Notes: generated by a model not told the origin, from the sequence alone. A stretch of DNA of 64,000 nt from Lutraria lutraria (GCA_964023205.1 OZ026837.1:11013479-11077478); one strand, 5' to 3'; shown: positions 23,618 through 34,160, counted from the first letter of the stretch. A program made the numbers and translations.

Positions 23618-24568
23618 GTGTTGAGTAAAATCAAATTTTATTTTTGAATTTTATGTACAGGAATTTTTTATGACTGGGAATCGAACTGGGTGTGTCACGT
23701 TACTAATCCACTTTTGATCACATTCTAACTGCCGTTCTGTTTTCTCTTTTGCCAGGTCAACTGATGTGGATACAATGGGATGATGGTGATATGTGGATGC
23801 CCTTGATATCCAGCACACTAAAAAGATCAGTATATTTCTATCTCATTTTCTCATCCATATATCTATGTGTTTAGTTTAGACTTCCAGCATTTAATGTATG
23901 TTTCTTTTCAGGATATTTTTCATTTTATATTGGTTTGGATGCAGTTGAGCATTTCGAACTCCACTTCTTATCAAGTTTATGTTTAGTAGTATTAAGCACT
24001 TCATTTTGTGTATGGCTAAGTTCTGATAGTGATTCTTGGTGCATTTGTTTGATTTTTGTGTTTGTCTGAACACTGGTGCATGTAGGATGATTGTGTTATG
24101 TCCAGCAAAAACTTGATTAAAGGCTCAAGGCTACAACATGTCGAACGCCAGCGGGCACTTTAGGTGGTGTTTCTGCATCAGGCCTGCATGCCTAATTTAA
24201 TTTTGACTATATTTATCTGATAACTTTTAGCGCACTGGCATAGCATTTTCTTCCTGCTATAAAATTTTAAAAAATTGGACTGATAATGCAGAAATTGAAT
24301 GGAAACAAAATATTTTTGATTTCTGCATAATGAATTAAAATTTAAGTGAATTTGCACAGTGTTATACTTATATGATTGTAGAGTAGGTTGCACTAAGAGT
24401 CAACATTTGTATGTAGAAGTTAAAGTAACCAGCATACTAAAACAGTTTATATATATTTATACTCAGGTGTTCATGTATTTACAAATGTTTTTTTACACAA
24501 TGTTTCAGTTATATAAGGCAGCTGATTCAGCTAACCAGTTATCCTTGCCTGGCTTCTAACCAGTAATG
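23618..24568 (+). repeat. Last array unit, diverged and deleted
   Basis: The first 600 bp match the neighbouring units closely. From about 24257 onward substitutions and small indels increase, for example ttggactgataatg against tatgtctgataatg. After tcaggtgttcatgtatttacaaatg most of the downstream half, including the 68-codon frame, is missing. Similarity resumes briefly at gattcagctaaccagtt (about 24523) before the unit ends. The pattern of a clean body with a decayed edge marks the right boundary of the array. Confidence 0.8.
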
Positions 24569-24869
24569 AGTTAAGGAGACAATGGCCTTGGTTTCAATTG
24601 ATACCAAGGTCAAGTTCTTCTTCATTTGAACAGCATCTTGAGGGGGGAAGATGGACCCAGTCTGACGCCAAGATCTTGGTATTTTCCGTAAATTGTAGTT
24701 ATGCCCCTTTTGAACAAATGGGGGTATAATGCTTTGCACATGTCAGTTGGTTCTTTTGCTCCTTTGGTAATCAAACCTTGTTAAGCCAATTCGATTTATT
24801 TTTCCACTTGATTTGATGGTTGGTCACATATAGATAGATGACCCCTGTTCATAATTAAAGCCTATCAAT

Positions 24870-24882
24870 GGGTCAAAGGTCA
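24870..24882 (+). promoter_or_regulatory. DR1-type nuclear-receptor site, repeat copy 1
   Basis: GGGTCAAAGGTCA is a direct repeat of receptor half-sites spaced by one base, close to the consensus AGGTCAnAGGTCA bound by HNF4, RXR and related nuclear receptors. It lies at the equivalent place in each copy of the 0.87-kb repeat. Whether it is used is unknown. Confidence 0.35.
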
Positions 24883-25733
24883 ACTATCCATTTGCCCTTT
24901 AGTGGTTTTACCAACACTCATCATTCAAAATCGCATTAGTACCCTTATTTAATTGGAGGTATTTCCAGTAACTTTAAAAACTTAGATTGTAGAATTTTTA
25001 TTGCTTTATTTTTAAGAGGTCAATTTGGAATTTTCTCATTTTTTGTTTCCTGATTACTTAAAGTACACTTATTTAAACTTAAGATATATATTGATTAACT
25101 TTAAAAAAGGTTCTTTTTCTTAGCTTTATTTTGCATTTGTAAATTCAGAATTTTCTGAATATTTGTTTCCCGAATTACTATATGCTCTATGCTCGTTGTT
25201 AATATTTCTTAGAAAAAAAACTCCTGTCTCATTGTTCATGCGTGTTTATTGATACATTTCTTATGTCCAATGTATAAAACAATTTTCTATATTATTACCG
25301 GGTATACATATGTCAATGTTATACAAATGTATATGACTATTAATTTCATATTGTTTGATTGTATAGCATGAAATATTTGCCTTTTTGGGTGGTAGCATAT
25401 TAATAAGGATGCTTTATAGCTAAGAAGACGACTACCTACCCGTAGCTATTTTCACAAAACTTCAGTCTTATATGCAGCAGTTATTTCTATTAGTTAAACT
25501 TTCTCAATTTGAAATTATTTATATTTTTTGTATTTTTTTTACAGTTCTAGTTATGCCCCCCTTTTGAAGAAATGGGGGTATATTGCTTTGCACATGTCAG
25601 TCTTTTATTGCTCGTTGGGTAATCAAACCTTGTCCGGCCAATTCGACTGTGTTGGCCCCTTAGGTTTTCACTTGGTTTGATGGTTTGTCACATATAGATT
25701 GATGACCCCTGTTCATAAATAAAGTTTATCAAT

Positions 25734-25746
25734 AGGTCAAAGGTCA
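25734..25746 (+). promoter_or_regulatory. DR1-type nuclear-receptor site, repeat copy 2
   Basis: AGGTCAAAGGTCA is an exact match to the DR1 consensus, inside the second copy of the 0.87-kb repeat. Same position as in copies 1 and 3. Confidence 0.4.
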
Positions 25747-26626
25747 ACTATCCATTTGCCCTTTAGGGGGCTTGGTGTTTAACCAACACCTCATCATTCA
25801 AAATGGCGTTTAGTACCCTTATTTAAGTTAAATGTATATCCAGTAACTTTAAAAAACTTAGATTGTTGATTTTTTGATAGCTTTATTTTTAAGAAGTCAA
25901 TTCGGAATTTTCTAACTTTGTGTTTCCTGATTACTTAACAAAGTACACTTGTGTATACTTAACACATATTGATTAACTTCAAAAAAAAATACATGTAGTT
26001 TTTTTTCTGAGCTTTATTTTGTAGTTGTAAATTCAGAATTTTCTCAATATTTGTTTCCCGAATTACTATATGCTCTATGCTTGTTGTTAATATTTCTTAG
26101 AAAAAACCCTCTTGTCTGTTGTCTACTGTATTGTAATCATTGTTCATGTGTGTTTATTGGAACATTTCTTATGTCCAATATATAAAACAATTTTCTATAT
26201 TATTATACATGTGTCAATGTTATAGATGACTATTAATTACATATTGTTTGATTGTATAGCATGAAATATGTGCCTTTTTGGATGGTAGCATATTAATAAG
26301 GATGCTTTATAGCTAAGAAGACGACTACCTACCCGTAGCTATTTTCACAAAACTTCAGTCTAATATGCAGCAGTTATTTCTATTTGTTAAAATGTCTCAA
26401 TTTGAAATTATGTATATTTTTTGTATTGTTTTTACAGTTCTAGTTATGCCCCCCTTTTAAAGAAATAGGGGTATATTGCTTTGCACATGTCAGTCTTTTA
26501 TTGCTCGTTGGGTAATCAAACCTTGTCCGGCCAATTCGACTGTGTTGGCCCCTAAGGTTTTCACTTGGTTTGATGGTTTGTCACATATAGATAGATGACC
26601 CCTGTTCATAATTAAAATTTATCAAT

Positions 26627-26639
26627 AGGTCAAAGGTCA
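26627..26639 (+). promoter_or_regulatory. DR1-type nuclear-receptor site, repeat copy 3
   Basis: AGGTCAAAGGTCA again exact, retained in the third copy although surrounding sequence has decayed. That is suggestive but weak evidence, since the neighbouring words are retained too. Confidence 0.4.
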
Positions 26640-27135
26640 ACTATCCATTTGCCCTTTAGGGGCTTGGTGTTTAACCAACTCCTCATCATTCAAAATGGCG
26701 TTTAGTACCCTTATTTAAGTTAATGTATATCTAGTAACTTTAAAAACTTAGATTATTGATTTTTTTCATAGCTTTATTTTTAAAAGGTAAATTTAGATTT
26801 TTCTAACTTAAATTACTTAAAAAGTACACTTATTTAAACTTAACATATATTGATTAACTTTAAAAAGAACTGAAGTAGTTTGTGTTTTTTCTTAGCTATT
26901 TTAGTTAATTGGGTAATTTCTGAATATTTGTTTCCCAAATTATTAAATGCTCTATGCTTGTTGTTAATATTTTTTGATACCGGTAAACCTCTGATTTGTT
27001 TTGTCCATTGTACTGTTATTATCATTGTTTGTTTGCGTTCATTTAAACTTTTTGTATGCACAAGTTTTTTTTAGACAATTTTCATAAAGTACTTCTATGT
27101 TAATATATAAAACAATTTCAGTTGTTATATGTAGA

Positions 27136-28094
27136 TTTTAGTATAATCATTATACTGTTGAACTTCAATTTTGCATTTGTAAAGTGTGTGGCCCCATATG
27201 CTCTGCAATCTGAAATTTGACATGGGGTACAGGTTTCCAGGTTTTTCCCCAATGGGGTTTTGATCTCTGGTTTTTCCTGGGCGATTCAGTTTGCACACTA
27301 GACTTTTTCTTAATACTTTATGTAAATGTCAATCATGTTTCATTATTATGAATAAATGTTATGTAAATTATGTTTTTTGTTTGTATTTTCTTGACAGTAA
27401 TATAATGTACAAGTGAAATGATGCCTTGTGTTGGAGTAATGATTAGTTGTGTGCAAACTTAACACTTTCGATAAGTTACCACCTATATTTTTTTAATATT
27501 ATTTTTTACAAAGTGTTCTTATCTTCGGGTTTTCATTTAAGTTCCTTCTTTCACAGATATCAAAATAGAGTGAATTTGAAAGGAGGCAGAATTTTATGTA
27601 TCAACAAATATTTAATATCAATGATCACAAAGGCACTTATGACAAGTTATAGTACTGAAAAAAATAGGTGGTAACAAAGCAATTTTGTTAAGTACATGTA
27701 TATTATACTATTATCTAGATACAATACAATTCTGTGAACACATTGACAAAAAGCAAACATACAAACAAAGAAATTTATTCAATAATATTGCTTGCATTTA
27801 GTTACATCCGGATGTCACAAAACATCACATTTGAGAAACAGTTAATCTACTGATTATAATAAAGTTCCCTGTAATAAAAATCATGAGTTTTACAAGGATC
27901 CTTTCAAACCACACAACATAGAAATAAGTCCAGATATTAGCATGTCCATATCCTTCAGTGTAAATTTGATAGAAATATAAATATTTCTAGAATAAGAGTA
28001 AATGCAAATGTATTTTCCACAAATACCACAATTACTTTTAAAAATTCTCATACAAGTGCCATTCTGAAAGTTCTGATAATGGGTGCGGGCTAGT
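27136..28094. other. AT-rich spacer without recognised features
   Basis: Includes a slightly GC-richer stretch near 27190-27290 with repeated gttttcc/ggttttt words (tttccaggtttttcccc, tctggtttttcctggg), but nothing I can name. The short frame at 27447-27674 shows no family resemblance. Confidence 0.45.
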
Positions 28095-28372
28095 AAAACC
28101 TACTCAAAATGGTCTATATCAGTCCTTCTAAGTACTCCACCTTTACCTGTATACACTTTTTCAAACATTTGATCGATTCAGAAAATACCTTTTTATGGTC
28201 CGATTTTGGGTATAGTGCTGCATGGTGCACTGAAATAAGGCACTTCCAATAGCTGAGCGGGTCTCTAACCTCCGCCCTCTAAGGCACTGTTTGATGTACG
28301 GGTCCTGCCAGAAATCACCAAGTGCCAGATCTGGACTGCATGGTGGATGTTGCAAAGTATGAAATCCATTGG
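28095..28372 (-). pseudogene. Mariner transposase C-terminal fragment
   Basis: On the minus strand a frame beginning near 28370 encodes LQHPPCSPDLALGDFW followed by IKQCLRGRRLE. This matches the mariner (DD34D) signature PPYSPDLAP.D around the third catalytic aspartate and the downstream LRGRRFE block. The frame ends at 28161 and a short continuation (GKGGVLRRTDIDHFE) follows after a stop, resembling a transposase C-terminus. The N-terminal two thirds, including the first two catalytic aspartates, is missing. It is truncated at an ATTT-rich run (28375-28395), so it is a dead fragment. Confidence 0.75.
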
Positions 28373-28870
28373 CTTTTTATTTATTTATTTATTATTATTC
28401 ATATTTTAACTATTTCTCAAACATGGTACATAGGAAATATATTACACAAAATGGGCATATAAAGTTACAGTGTTCAAACAAACAAAAAATATTACTGAAT
28501 ATACAAATTGAGACTGTAAAATTATTAAAGGTAAATAATCAGAAAAAAAATTGAAACCATGTCAAAAACGTTAAAATACAAGGGTAACACAAAAAGGAAG
28601 TAAATCCTTATTTCCATTGTGGTCCTTTATAAAATTATATGTAAATAACCAAGAAAACAACAACAAATTATATTAATATGAAACAAAAATACATATTTAT
28701 CTTAAGAGATAATTATTATCACAGAATAAAATTACTATCACAGAATTTACATCACTATCTAAGAATAATTGATATTTAAAATGTGTATAAAAAACAACTT
28801 CAAACACTAGCAAGCAGATGGGCTTTCACGGTGGACTTAAACTGACTTCCAAATGATTTTCTTCGCTTTC
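28373..28870. other. Low-complexity AT-rich sequence
   Basis: Starts with a (TTTA)n-like run and continues as A-rich sequence with short tatcacagaa words repeated near 28717-28760. No genes. Confidence 0.5.
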
Positions 28871-29511
28871 CATATACAGTATACATCTTAATATTGGCGC
28901 CCATTTTATTTTGGCGATATTGGCAGTCAGCATCGAAACCCCCAAATCTAGACCGCGCCAATATAAAACCACGCCAATAATGAACACCGCCAATTAAAAC
29001 TTGTTTACTTTTATCAGTTAAAGTACGAGGGTTACATGCATTACGTTTATTGCCTTAAGGTAAATCATAATTGAAAGAAGGTAAAATCTATACGATTCAA
29101 ACGATACAGCTTATTTGTCACACCATATAAAACTTATGTCGTCGGCACGTATAAAAAGACTAAACTAACCCGATAATTACTTATAGCCATTGTGTTAACT
29201 CGTGTTCGATCCCAACTTATTACCAACACTTTGGTTTTCATGTATCTTATTCTTGCTGTTTATACATTCCTCACTTGATATGATAGTAGTTATGAAGATA
29301 TTTAGTAAAATAGTCTAATTATTCCCCTTGAAAATGGGGGAAACTTATATTCTTAAAACAAGTGTTTTAATTTTGGCGCTTAAGAAGACAGGACATGGTT
29401 TTATATTGGCGGTTGGATATGAAACCGCCAAATATAGAATCTGCCAATTCATTAACATCTTAAAAACACCAAAGTTTGCACCCGCAGAATAAAAGAAGTA
29501 TACAGTATGTG
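28871..29511. mobile_element. MITE-like palindromic element with ACAGTATAC ends
   Basis: The left end reads catatacagtatacatctt and the right end, reverse complemented, reads catactgtatacttctttt. Inward, blocks such as ccgcgccaatataaaacca (left) and tggttttatattggcggtt (right), and ggcgatattggcag and ccaaatatagaatctgcca, pair across the element. The words ttggcg and cgccaa recur. It is about 640 bp with no coding capacity, consistent with a non-autonomous DNA element. Confidence 0.65.
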
Positions 29512-29559
29512 TTTTATTAGAATCATATAAGCTGAGTTACATGCTCATAATCAGAACTT

Positions 29560-30271
29560 TTAAAATGGCCCTGGTACATGTGGACAACATAATTAATATT
29601 CTAAGTTGAAGACACTGACTCAACCTTCAATCAAGGCAGTACTCATTTTAACATAAAAAGCTGCAACTCTGAATATCAAATCTAATCTCATCATCATCAT
29701 GAGCAGAAACAATTATTAAAAATTCTGGAATAAACAATGAATCAACAGCAGTCAGTCTATAAATAGGTCAACAGCAAATAACAAACATTTCAAATTAATC
29801 ATCAACGTCAGCAACAGTAGCAATAACAAAGCAACTATCACAATGATAACAGTAGCAGTGAGCAAAGAGGAATATACACAACATAATTATTATATTATAC
29901 ATATAAGCAGCATAATCCCAAATGATGAACTTAATCATCATTAGCAACAACAACAACACCAGTGGTCCATCAGCAACAACAGCAGCGTTCTTAAACAATC
30001 TTCAGCAATGTAAAAGGCCTGAATGAACTTGACAATCAGCGGCTACGACAACAGCAGCAACATCAGCAAAATTAAAACCGAAGTAAAAACAGAACAAACT
30101 CCAATGACAGCAATTAAAACTGATTTTATGCAAAAACACAAAATCTCATCATTGTAATATGTAGCAGCAAGAACCATAATAACAAAAATACAACACCAAC
30201 TCAACATCAGCAGCAGACAAAATTACGGTAAATCATATGCATTAAAAAAATTAATTTCATACTTTCTCATA
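29560..30271. repeat. Degenerate CAA/CAG/ATC-rich low-complexity tract
   Basis: Abundant cagcaacaacagcag and atcatcatcat words interspersed with A-rich sequence. It grades into the ordered minisatellite at 30272, suggesting the latter expanded from this substrate. The minus-strand frame 29998-29795 is a by-product. Confidence 0.6.
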
Positions 30272-30287
30272 AGAAATATCCTACAAA

Positions 30288-30318
<31 letters not shown>

Positions 30319-30745
30319 AGTAGCAGCAGCAGCAGCATAAGAAATATCCTACAAACATCATCATCAGCAGCAGCATTAGAAATATCCTACAAACATCATC
30401 AGCAGCAGCAGCATAAGAAATATCCTACAAACATCAGCAGCAGCAGCTGCAGCAGCAGCAGCATAAGAAATATCCTACAAACATCATCATCAGCAGCAGC
30501 AGCATAAGAAATATCCTACAAACATCATCATCATCAGCAGCAGCAGCAGCATAAGAAATATCCTACAAACGTCATCATCATCATCATCATCAGCAGCATA
30601 AGAAATATCCTACAAACATCATCATCATCATCAGCAGCAGCAGCAGCAGCATAAGAAATATCCTACAAACGTCATCATCATCATCAGCAGCAGCATAAGA
30701 AATATCCTACAAACAGCATCATCAGCAGCAGCAGCATAAGAAATA
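30272..30745 (+). repeat. Compound minisatellite: 20-bp constant block plus (ATC)n(AGC)m
   Basis: The constant block taagaaatatcctacaaac recurs about ten times (near 30272, 30339, 30377, 30415, 30465, 30505, 30553, 30600, 30653, 30697). Each is followed by a variable run of ATC (or GTCATC) triplets and then AGC triplets, so units range from about 38 to 67 bp. The variable part changes length by slippage while the block is conserved. It ends as taagaaatatatacaaaaat, which leads into the 78-bp array. Confidence 0.9.
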
Positions 30746-31330
30746 TATACAAAAATATACATTAATCTTATACTAGTCTACTGAGTGATATGAATAAAGT
30801 AAAAGTTTTATATTCTTTATTTATATACAGAAATATACATTAATCTTATACTAGTCTACTGAGTGATATGAATAAAGTAAAAGTTTTATATTCATTATTT
30901 ATATACAGAAATATACATTAATCTTATACTAGTCTACTGAGGATATGAATAAAGTAAAAGTTTTATATTCATTATTTATATACAGAAATATACATTAATC
31001 TTATACTAGTCTACTGAGTGATATGAATAAAGTAAAAGTTTTATATTCATTATTTATATACAGAAATATACATTAATCTTATACTAGTCTACTGAGTGAT
31101 ATGAATAAAGTAAAAGTTTTATATTCATTATTTATATACAGAAATATACATTAATCTTATACTAGTCTACTGAGTGATATGAATAAAGTAAAAGTTTTAT
31201 ATTCATTATTTATATACAGAAATATACATTAATCTTATACTAGTCTACTGAGTGATATGAATAAAGTAAAAGTTTTATATTCATTATTTATATACAAAAT
31301 ATACATTAATCTTATACTAGTCTACTGAGT
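30746..31330 (+). repeat. 78-bp direct tandem array (8 units)
   Basis: The marker ctagtctactga occurs at 30773, 30851, 30929, 31006, 31084, 31162, 31240 and 31317, giving a period of 78 (77 where one base is lost). Units are nearly identical and contain gaataaagtaaaagtttta and atatacattaatcttatac. Directly followed by inverted copies. Confidence 0.95.
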
Positions 31331-31384
31331 ATTATACGCATTATCAATATAAGAAAAATATTTATTAATTTATACTACTTCATT

Positions 31385-31590
31385 TTCTACTTTATTCACA
31401 TCACTCAGTAGACTAGTATAAGATTAATGTATATTTTTGTATATAAATAATGAATATAAGACTTTTACTTCATTTATATCTCACTGTATTACGAAATTAA
31501 TGCATATTTTGTATATAAACAATGTGTATAAAGCATCTACTCAATTCATATCATACAGTAAACATATGCATATTCAAATTAACTGACTTG
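31385..31590 (-). repeat. Inverted, decayed copies of the 78-bp unit
   Basis: cagtagactagtataagatt at 31407 is the reverse complement of the array marker, followed by taatgtatat and aataatgaatataag in the order expected of an inverted unit. At least two further, more diverged inverted units follow (cttcatttatatctcactgt, then ctcaattcatatcatacagt), and another trace lies near 31925-31990. Together with 30746-31330 this forms a palindrome of arrays. Confidence 0.8.
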
Positions 31591-31745
31591 TTTATGGTCT
31601 ATATACATTGGACAATTTACTTCTGTCAATTCTTACCATTTATACAAATAAGATTAACTTTCTAAACAAGCTCCAGAAAAGAAATTATATTGGCTGCGCC
31701 CTTTTTCAATGTCCAACCGAACTTTGTTTACAATTGCAATACTTA
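31590..31745. repeat. Decayed third copy of the long direct repeat
   Basis: tcttaccatttatacaaata and ctccagaaaagaaattat match tcttaccatgtatacaaata and ctccagaaaagaaatatt of the copies at 1 and 32012, in the same orientation. The start (gtctatatacattggacaat) matches the start of copy 2. The copy is short and diverged and breaks off near 31745. Confidence 0.7.
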
Positions 31746-32011
31746 AAAAACCTATAAAAGACAGAAAACAATAAGACAGAATGTATTCAGAACATAAATG
31801 CATGTCATACAATAATCATCTGTATAAGAAGTCACAAACTCTACATGCTGTACTATGATTACATGGATCACATCAGACAATATTCATGCACGTGATAAAA
31901 AGTAATTAAATAATTGCCTGAGATAATATGAATGAATAGAATAAAACTTTTACTCCATTCATATCTCATAGCAAACATGTACAGATTAAAATAAAACTGA
32001 CTTGTTTAGGG

Positions 32012-32590
32012 TCTATATATATTTGACAATTAACTATATTTACATCCAAGAAACATGTTTTCATAGTTTTTAACGAGTCATTGTATACACGAAAATGGAC
32101 TTAGATAGCTTGTGAAGCATGTCAGTAAACTCTATCACAACGTTTTCAAATGTTGTGTTTTAGTATGCATGAAAAAATGTTATGAAATAGCTGTGAAATC
32201 TTACCATGTATACAAATAAGCTCAACGTCCTATGCCAGCTCCAGAAAAGAAATATTGACCGTTGCGCACGTTTTCTAGGTCCCACCGCACTATGACTACA
32301 ATTGCCGGGGTTTCCGGTACAATATTGCGCCGCGTTGTTACTGTGAGAACCAGCGGGGTAGATAAAAAACTGACCGCGCCAAGGGGAGTCACTCTTGGCG
32401 TTTGTTGCGGATAACATGGCGTATGTCACACCTTCTCTTTTTTCAGATTACCCAACCCGTTTTCAAGTAATTTACAAAAGTCAATATTTGGACAAAATAC
32501 GACCGAGTTATTAAAGTTTGGGTAATATTACATGTGAAAAGGGCAAAATTGCCGAAAAAAACAATTACTGACTTCGAGCTCCTATGGTTT
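32012..32590. repeat. Long direct repeat, copy 2
   Basis: Near-identical to 1-580 in the same orientation. The antisense 89-codon frame (32429 down to 32160) is kept, with lysine in place of asparagine at position 12, and so is the ATGGTAAGA donor-like word. This copy shows the left edge that the window start hides in copy 1: it begins after tgacttgtttaggg, a word also preceding the decayed copy at 31590, which suggests the true repeat includes a few more bases on that side. Confidence 0.85.
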
Positions 32591-32689
32591 TTAAAATGCT
32601 AATTAAGCCACAGTCACATTTGTCTCTGTATAAAATATTTAAATTAACTGCCTTAATTATTAAATGTAAATGGTTTCATACTATTTCAT

Positions 32690-32790
32690 AGTATGTTACT
32701 CCAATCCTTAGTTAAGAGACCACCTGTCTTCAGAGACCATATTTTCATTCTCCCTTGAGCGGTTGCTTAAGACAGGTTATATTGTATTTC
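32690..32790. repeat. Short palindrome with gagaccacctgtctt words
   Basis: ttaagagaccacctgtctt on the left pairs imperfectly with gcggttgcttaagacaggtt on the right. Same vocabulary as the MITE-like loci at 41610, 43535, 44563, 47250, 50200 and 52533. Confidence 0.45.
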
Positions 32791-33359
32791 AATTTGTTTA
32801 ATAGATGTAACAATGTACCTACATGACGTAATAGTAATGAAAATAAACTACATGAATTTTCATGACATTTGTTCAAACTTAAATTCCTTCATGCCCTAAA
32901 ATTGTACAAACTTGTTATGTTTATACTTTTCTTTTTGATGTTATTTTGACAGAAAATATATTATGAATGCATTACTGTAAAACTCCAGTTTGTTAAAAAC
33001 TGAGATGACACGCTAGCTAGTACTGTTCCCAAAATATTTTCTGGGCATCAGTATGGGAATATACATGTATGTAGAATTTGAGGTAAAAACCATTCAATAC
33101 TTGACATGTGACATATACAATCATTATGATAGTTAATGTTACATTATTTATAGAATACCCTTGAGTTTCACAAAGCAAAATGGGGCTATATGAGGATTAC
33201 GCGCATCATTTCTCTTCATGTCACATCCCTGCAAGGATGATCTGGGGAACTCCTCTAGCTAATACATTAGCAAGTTCCATAACTCTTGATTTGCATTTTG
33301 ACGGAATTATGGTCTGAAGCCTCCAGACCATTCTACACCAGAAGAATTACAGGCGTCAT
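32791..33359. other. AT-rich sequence without recognised features
   Basis: No frames, repeats or inverted pairs of note between the short palindrome and the degenerate motif clusters. Confidence 0.45.
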
Positions 33360-33675
33360 TTTCTAAATTCCGTGTATAACGTACGCTTGTTAATTCTATA
33401 TTCCGTGTCTAAATTACGCTTGTAACATTTTACGGGTGTAATTTTGCTATCCAATTTTACAACCGTAATTATTTGAACAGCAGGAAAATTTTGATTGCAA
33501 ATTCCGATTAATTTACATATTACGTCTCTTTTTCTGTCTGTTTTCCGTCTCTGTTACGGGCGTAACTTATAGAACTTTTGTGAAGAAGTTACAACCAGAA
33601 TTTTAAATTACAGTTGTAAACTTTGAAAAATTCCTTCTGTTTTCCGTTTGTTTTACGGTTGTAAAATTTCGTACA
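33360..33675. repeat. Degenerate cluster of ttacggNtgtaa and ttccgt words
   Basis: Words such as attacgcttgtaac, tttacgggtgtaat, tttacaaccgtaat, gttacgggcgtaac, attacagttgtaaa and ttttacggttgtaa recur at irregular spacing, mixed with ttccgtgt/ttttccgt. Each is close to a TTACnnnnGTAA palindrome. Spacing is not periodic, so this is not an ordinary tandem repeat. Confidence 0.6.
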
Positions 33676-33689
33676 GGCTGAGAGACTGT

Positions 33690-33980
33690 TCAGTTAAAAT
33701 TCAGACTTTAAGATTCAGACTTTTTTGTCTGAATAATGGCTAAGATGCTGAAATTTGGCTTATTATGGAACAATCCAGACATAATTCAGACAGATCAGAC
33801 TTAATTCAGAAGTATGATTCAGACAATTTTTTTCAGACAGAATTCAGAAAAAAGTATTCAGAAACTGCTCAGACAATGTTTTCAGACAATATTCAGAAAC
33901 AGAATTCAGATACTGTTCAGAGAGCTAGATCACTCAGACTTTATTCAGAGAAATATTCAGAAGATTTGCAGACATACATA
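33690..33980 (+). repeat. Degenerate cluster of ATTCAGAC words
   Basis: At least 14 occurrences of TTCAGA or CTCAGAC in under 300 bp, with irregular spacing and variable flanks (aattcagacag, gattcagacaat, tattcagaaac, gttcagagag). A 79-codon frame (33765-34004) opens across it, but its composition simply reflects the motif, and no family is recognised. It abuts the TTAC cluster, as if two words had each been amplified locally. Confidence 0.7.
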
Positions 33981-34160
33981 AATGTAAATTTGTGTTCAAT
34001 GTAAATGATCTATGTTGAATTGTCAGCGATCTGTACTGTAGCTTGAAGCATGACGTTTTAACCAGTGCATGGAGTCTGGAAGCATCTAAGCATATAGAAG
34101 CAATTGGTAATATAATATTTGATGATAAAAAATGTGCTTGTATATAATTATATATACATG

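Larger units (their letters stand above)
8253..24568 (+). repeat. Tandem array of a 1441-bp unit (12 units, two partial)
   Basis: Taking gtgttgagtaaaatc as unit start, units begin at 8253, 9214, 10652, 12092, 13533, 14973, 16413, 17854, 19295, 20736, 22177 and 23618, giving periods of 961, 1438, 1440, 1441, 1440, 1440 and then 1441 five times. Interior units differ only at scattered sites, so the array is young or actively homogenised. A 68-codon frame (first at 8781, then 10219, 11659 and so on to 23185) is open in all 11 units that contain it. The changes seen are G26E, L59Q, Q68H and one silent site, which is not a purifying-selection pattern. A 98-codon frame starting MLYFEYCKVG is broken in several units by a one-base indel. 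Each unit carries strong acceptor-like sites (tctcttttgccag, gtttcttttcag) and donor-like sites (aagtaagt, caagtaaga). I see no known protein, so I call it a macrosatellite that may be transcribed. Confidence 0.95.
24697..27135 (+). repeat. Dispersed repeat in tandem, about 2.7 copies of 0.85-0.89 kb
   Basis: Copies begin with agttatgcccc at 24697, 25549 and 26442 (spacings 852 and 893). Each runs through gggggtat..tgctttgcaca, tttgatggttt/ttggtcacatatag, a ggtcaaaggtcaac block, ccctttag, taccctt..ttaa, and a long AT-rich tail ending acagttctagtt. Copy 3 is the most decayed and fades out near 27135. The opening words resemble a repeat I associate with bivalve genomes, from recollection and not searched. 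No coding capacity. Confidence 0.85.

Noticed and set aside
30272..30745. CRISPR-like repeat-spacer pattern
   Set aside because: The spacers are only ATC/AGC triplet runs and the setting is eukaryotic, with no cas-like genes. It is a minisatellite.
33765..34004. 79-codon frame over the ATTCAGAC cluster
   Set aside because: Its composition follows directly from the repeated word; no motif or conservation supports a protein.
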